Part shown: one piece after another, positions 18,104 through 25,820 of the stretch
How the letters are laid out: each line of letters begins with the position of its first letter
Numbering within the stretch: position 1 is the first letter of the stretch
Assembly (NCBI GenBank): GCA_949066965.1
Contig: CARTDA010000008.1
Location: 1-64,000, forward strand
Direction of reading: 5' to 3'
Source: COE1 sp949066965
Lineage (GTDB): Bacteria; Bacillota; Clostridia; Lachnospirales; Lachnospiraceae
DNA: 64,000 bases
Notes under the pieces: model-generated
Databases searched by the model: none
What the model was told of the DNA's origin: nothing
Seen by the model: the letters and a program-made list of their open reading frames with translations, nothing else
Translations under genes and position numbers: made by a program

Positions 18104-18248
18104 GAGGATTGGGAACGTGGGATGATAGCCAAACGGCGAAAGACCATTGTGGTCTGCAAGCAATACCATATCAGGATCCACAACCAATGAGTTTTTAGCG
18201 ACCAAGCAAAGACGGAGCCGTGTACAGCGAGAGCTGTAAGCATGGTTC
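18104..18248 (+). mobile_element. Group II intron 3' remnant (HNH tail and domain V)
   Basis: The frame 18104-18190 reads EDWERGMIAKRRKTIVVC, then KQYHIRIHNQ and a stop. This matches the C-terminal HNH/zinc-finger tail of group II intron-encoded proteins, with a Tyr where the second Cys of the CxxCHxxIH motif is expected. Then 18215-18248 is a 34-nt domain V: GAGCCGTG pairs with CATGGTTC, the upper stem is ACAGC-GAGA-GCTGT, and the AGC triad is at its base. The reverse transcriptase and 5' domains are absent, so it is immobile. Confidence 0.8.
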
Positions 18249-18554
18249 TGAGGGAGGACTGTGCAGACCTGCTGTAGAAATACGGCAAGGCGGCACTTTC
18301 CTGCCCTGCAATTTTACCGTGTCAGTCATGCACACGCAGTTTTTCAACCTGAGCTGTGACAGGGCGGACGATGTGCATCATGGCAGGCTGCCCGTCCATG
18401 TGCGCTGCTTACTCGATAAGTTTGCAAAAAAACACGATACAGCCTACCAATCAGGTTGTTTTCGTTGTATAATAAGTTTAATATACAAGAACGCGCACTT
18501 TTGTATTGTTTTAGAAATACAAAACTGTCAGAATCAAAGGAACGGAGGCAAAAA
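18249..18554. other. Intergenic debris, no gene seen
   Basis: Downstream of intron domain V I see no recognisable domain VI with a bulged adenosine and no credible gene. The region from about 18450 to 18500 is AT-rich and carries TATAAT within TTGTATAATAAG, a possible promoter for the next gene. Confidence 0.4.
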
Positions 18555-19271
18555 ATGGTAGATTATTCACAATTTGAAGCAAGCACAAAATCAGGTATTC
18601 ACGCAGATGTAAACCGGATACGGCAGAAGGATGAAATCATAAGGGCTGTGGTTAAAAAGAGAAAAAATTCAGCCCTGACCTGCGTATGTTTTGCATGCAT
18701 GGCAGGAATTTCGTTGTTAAAAAGCTGGATTCCTGCCCTCATCTTTGTCCTTTTTGCGCTGTTTTTCCTATGGAGGGCTGTCGGAAAATTTTCTGACGAA
18801 TATTTAAGGGAAATGTACGAAGAGGGACTTTTGGTGCCCGGAATGATCGTGAAAACAGAGCCGCTGACAATCATGGCAATTGCGAATATGGTTGCGCAGG
18901 AAGGGGCGCCAGCCATAAACGGCTGTTACTGTCTGGAGGTAAAGGCGCTTGACGGGGCAAGGAAAGAGCTGTTTGAAAAAATTCCCTGTTCCTGCTTTTT
19001 CTGCTACGAAGGAGGCGATTACCATTCGTCTTTTCAGCCCCATCCCCTCTACTGGGGCACGGCGGATCAGCAGGCGATTGCAGAAGCATTAAGGCAGGTG
19101 GAGGAAGATAACAGGGAAAACGCCAAAGATGAGTGGGAGGTCCTGAAAGAAATTGCACAGAAATTCCCGGATCTTGGAAACGGAAACATGATTCTGCTGG
19201 ACGAAAATTATGTTCCTTTCGGAAAAAAGAATTATATGGACAGCAACTATCAGCCGCTAGAGCGTGGTTGA
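18555..19271 (+). CDS. Membrane protein resembling the DUF3239 family
   Basis: The 238-residue protein has a cytoplasmic N-terminus, two adjacent membrane helices (about residues 40-80) and a C-terminal soluble domain with VPGMIVKTEPLTIMAIANM and SFQPHPLYWGTADQQAI, which resemble DUF3239 proteins. Function is unknown. GGAGG lies 8 bases before the ATG. A frameshifted DUF3298-like scrap follows immediately, so the protein's last residues may be influenced by that joint. Confidence 0.65.
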   Translation: MVDYSQFEASTKSGIHADVNRIRQKDEIIRAVVKKRKNSALTCVCFACMAGISLLKSWIPALIFVLFALFFLWRAVGKFSDEYLREMYEEGLLVPGMIVKTEPLTIMAIANMVAQEGAPAINGCYCLEVKALDGARKELFEKIPCSCFFCYEGGDYHSSFQPHPLYWGTADQQAIAEALRQVEEDNRENAKDEWEVLKEIAQKFPDLGNGNMILLDENYVPFGKKNYMDSNYQPLERG

Positions 19272-19562
19272 AAAATGCTTTCAGGAAGAATACAGGACCG
19301 CTTTTTTGGGAAACAGGGGGAACACCCGGAGAATGGGCAGAACATAATATAAGGATTACGGTAGGTTATGAGATAAAACAGCAGAGTGACAAGTATCTTT
19401 CGTTTGTCGTAAGGGGGACGGAGAACTGGACGAATGCCTATAGTGACTCAAAATATTACAATCTTAAATACAGGAAAAATCGTTACATTAAAAGATGTGC
19501 TGGGATTAACGGAATTAATTACTAATTACCGGCAGATGAATAACTGCTGTAGAGATTTATAA
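19272..19562 (+). pseudogene. DUF3298/RsiV-like domain fragment, frameshifted
   Basis: One frame reads ITVGYEIKQQSDKYLSFVV, RGTENWTNAYSDSKYYNL and then loses homology. The neighbouring frame continues TGKIVTLKDVLGLTELI and TNYRQMN to a stop at 19560. Together these match the middle of secreted DUF3298/DUF4163 proteins (RsiV-like, lysozyme-fold). There is no start, signal peptide or C-terminal part, and a frameshift sits near 19465. It is non-functional. Confidence 0.65.
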
Positions 19563-19595
19563 CAGAAAAGGTTATATTTTACAGCAGTTATTTTT
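19538..19595 (+). terminator. Terminator after the DUF3298 remnant
   Basis: AATAACTGCTGT (19538) and ACAGCAGTTATT (19581) form a 12-bp stem around a 31-base loop, followed by TTT. Confidence 0.6.
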
Positions 19596-19651
19596 GTGAA
19601 GAAATACGAAGCATCAATGAAAAATATAAGAGAAAAAGAATACACCACTTT

Positions 19652-21547
19652 TTATGGTATTATTGGGGCACTGAGTGTGCGATTGGCAAAGGAATCGGTA
19701 TCCGTTTTTTCCGCATATGTATTGTAGAGCTGGTGGCATGCCTCAAGACGTGCGGAGGTGCCTGTCTGCCTGATTTTCTCGGTTACCTTGCTGTCGCGCA
19801 GCCATGCTGTCAGAAGCGGCGAAAAGCGCTTGCCTTCCAGGGCAATGGCATCTGCGATAACCTCGTCAAAGCTTTTCTGGCTGCGTCCGTACAGCCATGA
19901 GGAGTGCAGCATGTTGTCAATCCAGTCAACCAGGCCGATGACATCTACCATCTGGCGGTAAGGGCATTCCAGGCGTTTGTAGGATTCCGGGTAACCGTGG
20001 GAGCCGTCATACCAGCTGTGGTGGCCCAGGGCAATTGCGGCATAATGGCGTGTGGACGGACAAGCCTCCAGACGGCTTGCGCCTACCACGGTGTGCAGAT
20101 GTACAATCTCGTATTCCTCCGTAAACCACTGCCGGGACGTCCGCACATAGAGGCTGATAAAGTTGATTTTTCCAATGTCATGGAATGCGCCGCAGTTCAT
20201 GGCATACTGAACCACCTCCTGCTTTTTCCGGACAGGGTCGCTTATCTGGCGGATATGTTCGATATCATCAAAAAATCCCGGTTCTTCATCCATGATGATT
20301 TCACAGAGCATGGAAGCGACTTTTCCGGTAACATGGGAGTGTATGTAAATATGGGGTGCAAAGTACAGTAACAGCTTTTGCTGGAATGCGCCATAAGAGA
20401 TACTGTGCCTGGTCTCTATAAATGTCGTGGAAAGCTGCCTGAGAAAGTAAAAAAGCTGTTCATTTGTATTCTTTTTTGGGAACGTCTCTGCATAAACAAT
20501 GATTTTGTGGTAAAGCTCCGCCAGATAATCCTCACGTCCCGGCAGCTGTTCCGGATATTCCCGCAGGTACTGGCAATACAATGCAGGAAGTGAGATGACT
20601 CCATACATGCTGTCTGGCGTGAAAGAGGAGGTGTCTGCGGAGTCCATCAGCACTTCCATTTTGCCGAGCAGCTGTTCCAGCGTGCTAAGCCCGCAGTAAT
20701 ATTCGATTGCATAACAAGAAAAAGCCGATTTTACGGGCGACTTTTCGTTTCTGCTGACAGCTTCCTGAATCCGCTGCTGATGGACAATATGTGCCGATTC
20801 CATAATTGCTGTCACATCCGTTGCGGACATGTCATTTTCCCGGCAGTAGGATATCGAGGAGGCCATCTGCTGGTGTGTCATATAGATATATCTGTCCCAT
20901 GGAAGGTCCGGCGCCTTTTCGCGGTAGTCCTCATCCTGCAAAATCTGCAGGGTCTGCCTTGTCAGACGGATTTTGGCGCTTGCGGACTGAAACTGGCCCA
21001 GTGCCATGTTCGCCCGTGAGCGCAGGATGTACCCCCTTGTCTCCGTGTCCTCTATCTCGTCATAATATTTCAGATATGCTGCTGCTTCCGCAAAACAAAG
21101 ACGCATCTGGGACATGTATTTCTGGGAGTCTGAAAGTTCTAGTCCGACCATTTTGTTACAGGTGCTGTGGAGGCCGATGCCCAGCCAGTACAGATGACGG
21201 ATTATCGCATTTCTGTTTTTGGTGCGCCTTGCGCGTGTGAGCAGCGCGCGGTGAATCTGGCAGAACAGTCCGCTGTCCAGTTCATTTTTGCCATCCAAAA
21301 GCGCCCTGGAAAATGCCTCGAGTTCTTCCAGCTCCGTCTCGCTGGCGGCAAAAAGACTGTCCAGCAGTGGAAAAAGCTTGTCGCGCAGCAGCTCCATGTT
21401 GCGTGCTATTTTTTCCGTTGTCAGTTTTCTGCATCGGTTCAGCTCTTTCCGGTAGACTTCGTAAGAACGTCCCTCAGGGCTTTTATGTGCCGTAAGAACG
21501 GCAATATCCTTTAAGTTTGCGATATATTCTTCCTGATATGGCTGCAT
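19652..21547 (-). CDS. HD-domain (HD-GYP-like) signalling protein
   Basis: The 631-residue protein has a long helical N-terminal part (about 1-380, TPR-like in appearance, no clear motif). A C-terminal HD domain follows: HSHVTGKVASMLC, the HD pair in CGAFHDIGKINF, LGHHSWYDGSHGYP, and the distal aspartate in GLVDWIDNML. This is the layout of metal-dependent HD phosphohydrolases, with HHxWxDGxxGYP close to the HD-GYP cyclic-di-GMP phosphodiesterase pattern. It lies 21 bases after the hybrid kinase gene on the same strand, so the two are probably one transcript and one pathway. The substrate is inferred, not shown. Confidence 0.85.
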   Translation of the reverse strand: MQPYQEEYIANLKDIAVLTAHKSPEGRSYEVYRKELNRCRKLTTEKIARNMELLRDKLFPLLDSLFAASETELEELEAFSRALLDGKNELDSGLFCQIHRALLTRARRTKNRNAIIRHLYWLGIGLHSTCNKMVGLELSDSQKYMSQMRLCFAEAAAYLKYYDEIEDTETRGYILRSRANMALGQFQSASAKIRLTRQTLQILQDEDYREKAPDLPWDRYIYMTHQQMASSISYCRENDMSATDVTAIMESAHIVHQQRIQEAVSRNEKSPVKSAFSCYAIEYYCGLSTLEQLLGKMEVLMDSADTSSFTPDSMYGVISLPALYCQYLREYPEQLPGREDYLAELYHKIIVYAETFPKKNTNEQLFYFLRQLSTTFIETRHSISYGAFQQKLLLYFAPHIYIHSHVTGKVASMLCEIIMDEEPGFFDDIEHIRQISDPVRKKQEVVQYAMNCGAFHDIGKINFISLYVRTSRQWFTEEYEIVHLHTVVGASRLEACPSTRHYAAIALGHHSWYDGSHGYPESYKRLECPYRQMVDVIGLVDWIDNMLHSSWLYGRSQKSFDEVIADAIALEGKRFSPLLTAWLRDSKVTEKIRQTGTSARLEACHQLYNTYAEKTDTDSFANRTLSAPIIP

Positions 21548-21568
21548 AGTGCCCTCCTTTTACTTTTT

Positions 21569-23188
21569 CTATAGCCGCTTGCGCAAAATTTCATGCAGGC
21601 GTTCCACGTCGACAGGTTTCGAGCAGTGTTCATTCATGCCTGCCTCCCGTGACAGGCGGATGTCCTCGACAAATGCATTGGCTGTCATCGCGACAATCCA
21701 GATAGTCTGCGCGTCATTCCTTGGCAGTGCGCGGATTTTCCGCGCGGCATCGTACCCATTCATCACAGGCATCTGAATATCCATAAAAATCAAGTCAAAA
21801 TAACCCTCGGGGGCGTTTGCAAAGGTTTCCACTGCCTGAATCCCGTTTTCTGCTGTCTCGATTTGTATACCTGTCATGGATAACATCTCCGTCGCGATTT
21901 CACGGTTCAGCTCGTTGTCCTCAACCAGAAGCAGGCGGTACTGGCTGTAATCATCCTGTTTTTCCGCAAAATCGTCCCGTCCGTTCTGTGCGTCGCGTGT
22001 CAGATCCGACAGGGTTGACAAAAGACGGCTTTTAAAGAGCGGGCAGGGCACAAAGGCATTCACGCCGGCGCGCGATGCGCGGTATTCCAGCTGTGCCCAG
22101 TCCACCTCGGCAACGTAAATAATTGGAAAATCTTTTCCGGCAAGATGGCGCACATGGGATGCCATCTCAAGAGCCGGCATGTCAATGAGCTCCTGCCCGA
22201 GCAGCAGGGCACAAGGCATATGGTTTTCATATTGGGCTTCCGTCAGCCACGTTACTGCGTCTATACCGCTTTTGATATGGACGGTTTTTATGCCGTTTTC
22301 TTCCAGACAGGCAGTAATCTGCTCTGCGCGCGCCTGTATTTTTTCTGCAAGCAGGACAGTCTGACCTGCCGGAAGGATGCGTACATTCTGCTGCTGTGCA
22401 AGTGCAAAGGGAATTGACACGTAAAAACGGCTGCCGCTGCCTTCCTCGCTCTCCACGGTGATTTTACCGCTCATGCGGTCCAGCAGATTTTTGACAATCG
22501 ACATTCCAAGTCCGGTGCCTTCAATTTTGCTGATGGTAGTATTGTTAACACGTTCGAACGGGATAAAAATCCGGTTTAAAAAGTCTTTGCTCATGCCGAT
22601 TCCATTGTCCTCGCACAAAAAATCAAGCCATACTTTGTCAGGGGCACCGGTGTCGATATGCTGGGAAAAGGACACATGCACGGTTCCATTTTCCGGTGTG
22701 TATTTTACCGCGTTTCCGATGATATTCACCAAAATCTGCCGCAGTCGCAGCGTGTCCCCGGTCAGGCTTTCCTCGTACATTTCCCCGATTTCCATTTGGA
22801 ATTCCTGATTTTTTTGCTCTGCCTGCGGACGCACGATAATGGTAATGTCATGTACAAGGTCCGCGAGTGAAAATGGTTCCTCGTTCAGCGCCATGCGTCC
22901 GCTTGCAATTCTGGACATATCCAGAACGTCATTTACCAGACTCATCAGGTGCTCGGAAGCCGTGTGGATTTTCTGGAGACAGTCAAGCACGCGGGTTTTC
23001 TCATCGATATGGGAAAGCGCGATGGATGTCATTCCAAGAATGGCGTTCATCGGTGTGCGGATGTCATGCGACATATTGGACAAAAAACTGCTTTTTGCCT
23101 GATTTTCTTCCCGTGCGTCCTCAAGTGCATGCTCTAGCTCTGCGATTTTTTTAGTCAGCTGGTCAATTTCTGCATTCATTTCTTTCAT
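21569..23188 (-). CDS. Hybrid sensor histidine kinase with C-terminal receiver
   Basis: This 539-residue soluble protein has a short N-terminal coiled coil (1-35) and a HisKA domain with the phospho-histidine in FLSNMSHDIRTPMNAILG. The HATPase domain has N box, DFLCEDNGIGMS and GTGLGMSIVKNLLDRMSG. A degenerate receiver-like middle region is followed by a true receiver (LLLVEDNELNREIATEML; Asp in DLIFMDIQMPVMNGYDAA). No membrane or sensory domain is seen, so the input probably comes from another protein. It is cotranscribed with the HD-domain gene downstream. Confidence 0.9.
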   Translation of the reverse strand: MKEMNAEIDQLTKKIAELEHALEDAREENQAKSSFLSNMSHDIRTPMNAILGMTSIALSHIDEKTRVLDCLQKIHTASEHLMSLVNDVLDMSRIASGRMALNEEPFSLADLVHDITIIVRPQAEQKNQEFQMEIGEMYEESLTGDTLRLRQILVNIIGNAVKYTPENGTVHVSFSQHIDTGAPDKVWLDFLCEDNGIGMSKDFLNRIFIPFERVNNTTISKIEGTGLGMSIVKNLLDRMSGKITVESEEGSGSRFYVSIPFALAQQQNVRILPAGQTVLLAEKIQARAEQITACLEENGIKTVHIKSGIDAVTWLTEAQYENHMPCALLLGQELIDMPALEMASHVRHLAGKDFPIIYVAEVDWAQLEYRASRAGVNAFVPCPLFKSRLLSTLSDLTRDAQNGRDDFAEKQDDYSQYRLLLVEDNELNREIATEMLSMTGIQIETAENGIQAVETFANAPEGYFDLIFMDIQMPVMNGYDAARKIRALPRNDAQTIWIVAMTANAFVEDIRLSREAGMNEHCSKPVDVERLHEILRKRL

Positions 23189-23308
23189 ATTGCTGTAATT
23201 TCCTTTTTCAATCAGTCAGATTTTCTGGTTCTTTTTTATCATTATAAATTTTACATTCTTGAATTGCAACAAAAAATGTGATGATTCGACGTTTTTAACA
23301 AACCATGT

Positions 23309-23390
23309 AAAAAGATGAGCGCCAGCGCGCTCATCTAGTAAAAAGCTTCGCTTTTTGTTTAAATGGTCTACGTTGTCGCAATTTCCTATA
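23309..23390 (-). repeat. Repeat family B, copy 1
   Basis: On the minus strand this unit reads TATAGGAAATTGCG at its start, then a short hairpin AAAAAGCGAAGCTTTTT-like and a strong hairpin GATGAGCGCGCTGGCGCTCA, ending in a T-run. It is almost identical to 42244-42326. It begins within a few bases of the T-tract of the flagellin terminator, in the same orientation as the flagellin gene. Confidence 0.85.
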
Positions 23391-23397
23391 AGCAAAA

Positions 23398-23424
23398 AAC
23401 AGGGCTGCAATCCGCAGCCCTGTT
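23398..23424 (-). terminator. Flagellin terminator
   Basis: AACAGGGCTGC and its reverse complement enclose a 4-base loop. On the minus strand the stem is followed by a run of T, ending the flagellin transcript just before repeat B. Confidence 0.85.
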
Positions 23425-23432
23425 CAAAATAT

Positions 23433-24218
23433 TTAGTTAAAAAACTGTTTTACACGTCCGCTTTCATTGTCCATGTATTTGCGCTGCATCATAATAGTAT
23501 AGGTATTCAGCAGCTGCTCTTTTTTCATGTCTGAAACGCCATGGGCATAATTCAAATCTTCAATTCGGCTCTGTGAAGCGGTCAGGTTATATACGGCATT
23601 TGCTCCGTATGCCATTGTATGATCCAGCCTGTTTGATGAGGCACCAAGATAGCTTCTCGAAGAATTTACTTTTTCAAGAGCCTTGTCAATGGCTGAAATG
23701 TCAAAATCACTTTTGGTCACATCAAAGTCCGCAATTCCAAGTGCTTCCAGTGAAAATTTCGGCATGCTGATATCCATGCCGCCGCCATTGGCATCCGATG
23801 CAACGTGGGAGCTGCCCATACTTCCATCAAGAAGCTTCATCTCGTTAAACTGTGTCTGGGAAGCGGTTCCTCCAATGGACTGTTTGAGCTGGTCGATTTC
23901 TGTCTGTATCGCTTCTTTGTCGGAAGCAGAATATGTGCCGTTTGAAGCCTGAATACTAAGCTCGCGTATTCTTTGGAGCGCATCATTCACGGAACCCATT
24001 GCACCCTCGGCGACATTTATCATATTCTGGGAAGTCTGGGAATTATTTATTCCGACATTCATGCCATTTGACTGTTTCAGAAGCTTTTTGGCGATGGCAA
24101 GCCCCGCAGCATTATCGGCAGCGGAGTTAATGCGCTTTCCGCTTGAAAGTTTTTGGTAAGAGCGGCTTAAGTTGCGATTATTCTGTCTGGACAAATAAGA
24201 CATAGAAGAAATTCGCAT
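23433..24218 (-). CDS. Flagellin-family protein (orphan)
   Basis: The 261-residue protein begins with the flagellin D0/D1 segment (RNLSRSYQKLSSGKRINSAA, then DNAAGLAIAKKL, and NDALQRIRELSIQASNGTY). The variable middle is very short. The C-terminal helix starts normally (ASQSRIEDLNYAHGVSDMKK) but ends MMQRKYMDNESGRVKQFFN instead of the usual QVPQxVLxLLR-like end. AAAGGAGG is spaced correctly only for the third in-frame ATG (24218). No other flagellar gene is in the window and no sigma-28 promoter is visible. It may be a minor filament protein or a divergent paralogue. Confidence 0.88.
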   Translation of the reverse strand: MRISSMSYLSRQNNRNLSRSYQKLSSGKRINSAADNAAGLAIAKKLLKQSNGMNVGINNSQTSQNMINVAEGAMGSVNDALQRIRELSIQASNGTYSASDKEAIQTEIDQLKQSIGGTASQTQFNEMKLLDGSMGSSHVASDANGGGMDISMPKFSLEALGIADFDVTKSDFDISAIDKALEKVNSSRSYLGASSNRLDHTMAYGANAVYNLTASQSRIEDLNYAHGVSDMKKEQLLNTYTIMMQRKYMDNESGRVKQFFN

Positions 24219-24411
24219 ATACATTCCTCCTTTCATCAAAATACATTTAAAAATATATACCTATTTTTATAATTTTAGCATATCACATTCGTTTTTGGGG
24301 CGCAATAGTAAAGGTGACAAAAAGATGGCAAAAAAGAGAACAAAAAATGTGACAGTTTCCGTTTTGTAAATTGCAGGCAAAAGGAATATAATAAATATGT
24401 TTCAGAAGTCA

Positions 24412-24552
24412 GCGTGAAAAGTACTTCTAATTGCTTTCAGCAATTTCCACTCGCAGCAGAGGCTGCTTCGCGGAGAAGTACTAAGTTTCACGCCGAAAAA
24501 TGCCAAAGTACGGCATTTTTCATAACGATTTGAGATTCCGCAGAGCGGAATC
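24412..24552 (+). promoter_or_regulatory. Highly structured leader upstream of lrgA
   Basis: GCGTGAAA and AGTACTTCT (24412-24428) pair with AGAAGTACT and TTTCACGC (24474-24493), closing a junction with two internal hairpins (AATTGCT/AGCAATT and GCAGC/GCTGC). A terminator-like hairpin AAAAATGCC/GGCATTTTT (24496-24520) and a third hairpin GATTCCGC/GCGGAATC (24534-24552) follow before the lrgA start at 24587. This architecture fits a riboswitch or attenuator, or an inserted palindromic element. No known class was recognised. Confidence 0.6.
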
Positions 24553-24586
24553 ATGGAGGTTAGTGTGAAATGCATGGGGGGGACAT

Positions 24587-24940
24587 ATGAAATATTTAAA
24601 ACAGTTTTTGATTATTCTGGTGATTTCCTTTATCGGGGAGGTATTGAAGGCGCTTTTGCCGCTTCCGGTGCCGGCAAGCATCTATGGCATGGTGATACTG
24701 TTTGTCTGCCTGGTGACAGGTGTCATCCGGCTTGATGCCGTGAAGGAGACAGGCAGGTTTTTGATTGAGATTATGCCAGTGATGTTTATTCCGGCAGGCG
24801 TCGGGCTGATGTCGTCGTGGGGTGTGTTAAGGCCGATGCTTCTCCCTGTGGGCGTCGTGACGGTTGTGGTGCTGGTGGCAGTCATGGCTGTTACGGGCAG
24901 GGTGTCGCAGGCAGTCATCCGGAAAAAGGACAGAAAATGA
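24587..24940 (+). CDS. lrgA: LrgA/CidA-family membrane protein
   Basis: The 117-residue protein has four membrane helices and the family segment LPLPVPASIYGMVILFVCLV. LrgA/CidA proteins are holin-like and, with LrgB/CidB, affect murein hydrolase activity, autolysis or pyruvate/glycolate-type carboxylate transport depending on species. A run of G precedes the ATG as ribosome site. It is followed 88 bases later by lrgB. Whether it behaves as Lrg or Cid cannot be told from sequence. Confidence 0.85.
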   Translation: MKYLKQFLIILVISFIGEVLKALLPLPVPASIYGMVILFVCLVTGVIRLDAVKETGRFLIEIMPVMFIPAGVGLMSSWGVLRPMLLPVGVVTVVVLVAVMAVTGRVSQAVIRKKDRK

Positions 24941-25028
24941 CATCAAACTGTAAAGACGGAAAATGAAACGACAAAAAAACGAAAGAAAATTATATTTTTT
25001 TGATATATAATAAAAGAAAGGGATCATT

Positions 25029-25724
25029 ATGAACGAATTTGTGCTGGACTCTGCTTTTGCCGGGGTGACAATCAGCCTGCTGACTTATATGCTTGGCATG
25101 TATTTAAAGAAAAGGTTTCAAAGCGGGCTGCTCAATCCGCTGCTGCTTTCCATAGCAGCCAGCATTGTGATACTCTTGGCGGTGCATATTGATTATGAGG
25201 CCTACAATGCGGGAGCGAAATATCTAAGCTGGTTTCTGACGCCTGCAACCGTGTGCCTTGCCATTCCGCTGTACGAGCAGCTGGAACTTCTGAAGAAAAA
25301 CTGGGCAGCAGTGGCAGCGGGAATTGTGTCAGGAGTCCTGACCAACATGGTGACGGTATTTGCGCTTGCCATGCTTTTTGGGCTGAACCATCAGGAGTAT
25401 GTCACGCTGCTGCCAAAGTCCATTACGACGGCAATCGGCATGGGAGTGGCAGAAGAGCTTGGCGGCTATGTCACAATCACGGTGGCTGTCATTGTGATAA
25501 CCGGGGTGCTTGGAAATATTTTAGGCGACCTGGTGTGCAAGGTATTTGGCATTCACGAACCAATTGCAAAAGGTCTTGCGCTAGGGACATCAGCACATGC
25601 CATCGGGACGGCAAAGGCCATGGAAATGGGCGAGGTTGAGGGGGCGATGAGCAGTCTCTCCATAGCAGTTTCCGGTGTGCTTACCGTCGCGTGCGCCTCG
25701 TTCTTTGCAGGATTCATCCAGTGA
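25029..25724 (+). CDS. lrgB: LrgB/CidB-family membrane protein
   Basis: The 231-residue protein has about seven membrane segments with the conserved LPKSITTAIGMGVAEELGG and GTSAHAIGTAKAMEMGEVEG of the LrgB family. It acts at the cytoplasmic membrane with LrgA. GAAAGGGATC lies just before the ATG. The 88-base gap after lrgA is AT-rich and could carry its own promoter. Confidence 0.92.
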   Translation: MNEFVLDSAFAGVTISLLTYMLGMYLKKRFQSGLLNPLLLSIAASIVILLAVHIDYEAYNAGAKYLSWFLTPATVCLAIPLYEQLELLKKNWAAVAAGIVSGVLTNMVTVFALAMLFGLNHQEYVTLLPKSITTAIGMGVAEELGGYVTITVAVIVITGVLGNILGDLVCKVFGIHEPIAKGLALGTSAHAIGTAKAMEMGEVEGAMSSLSIAVSGVLTVACASFFAGFIQ

Positions 25725-25820
25725 GCCTGCGCCAAATTCGCATACCCGCATAAGGATAAGGGATTGGAAAGCGCGTTTTTCATTCCTGTTTGAGCCGCCG
25801 GGGTGGCATGGAGGATTATT

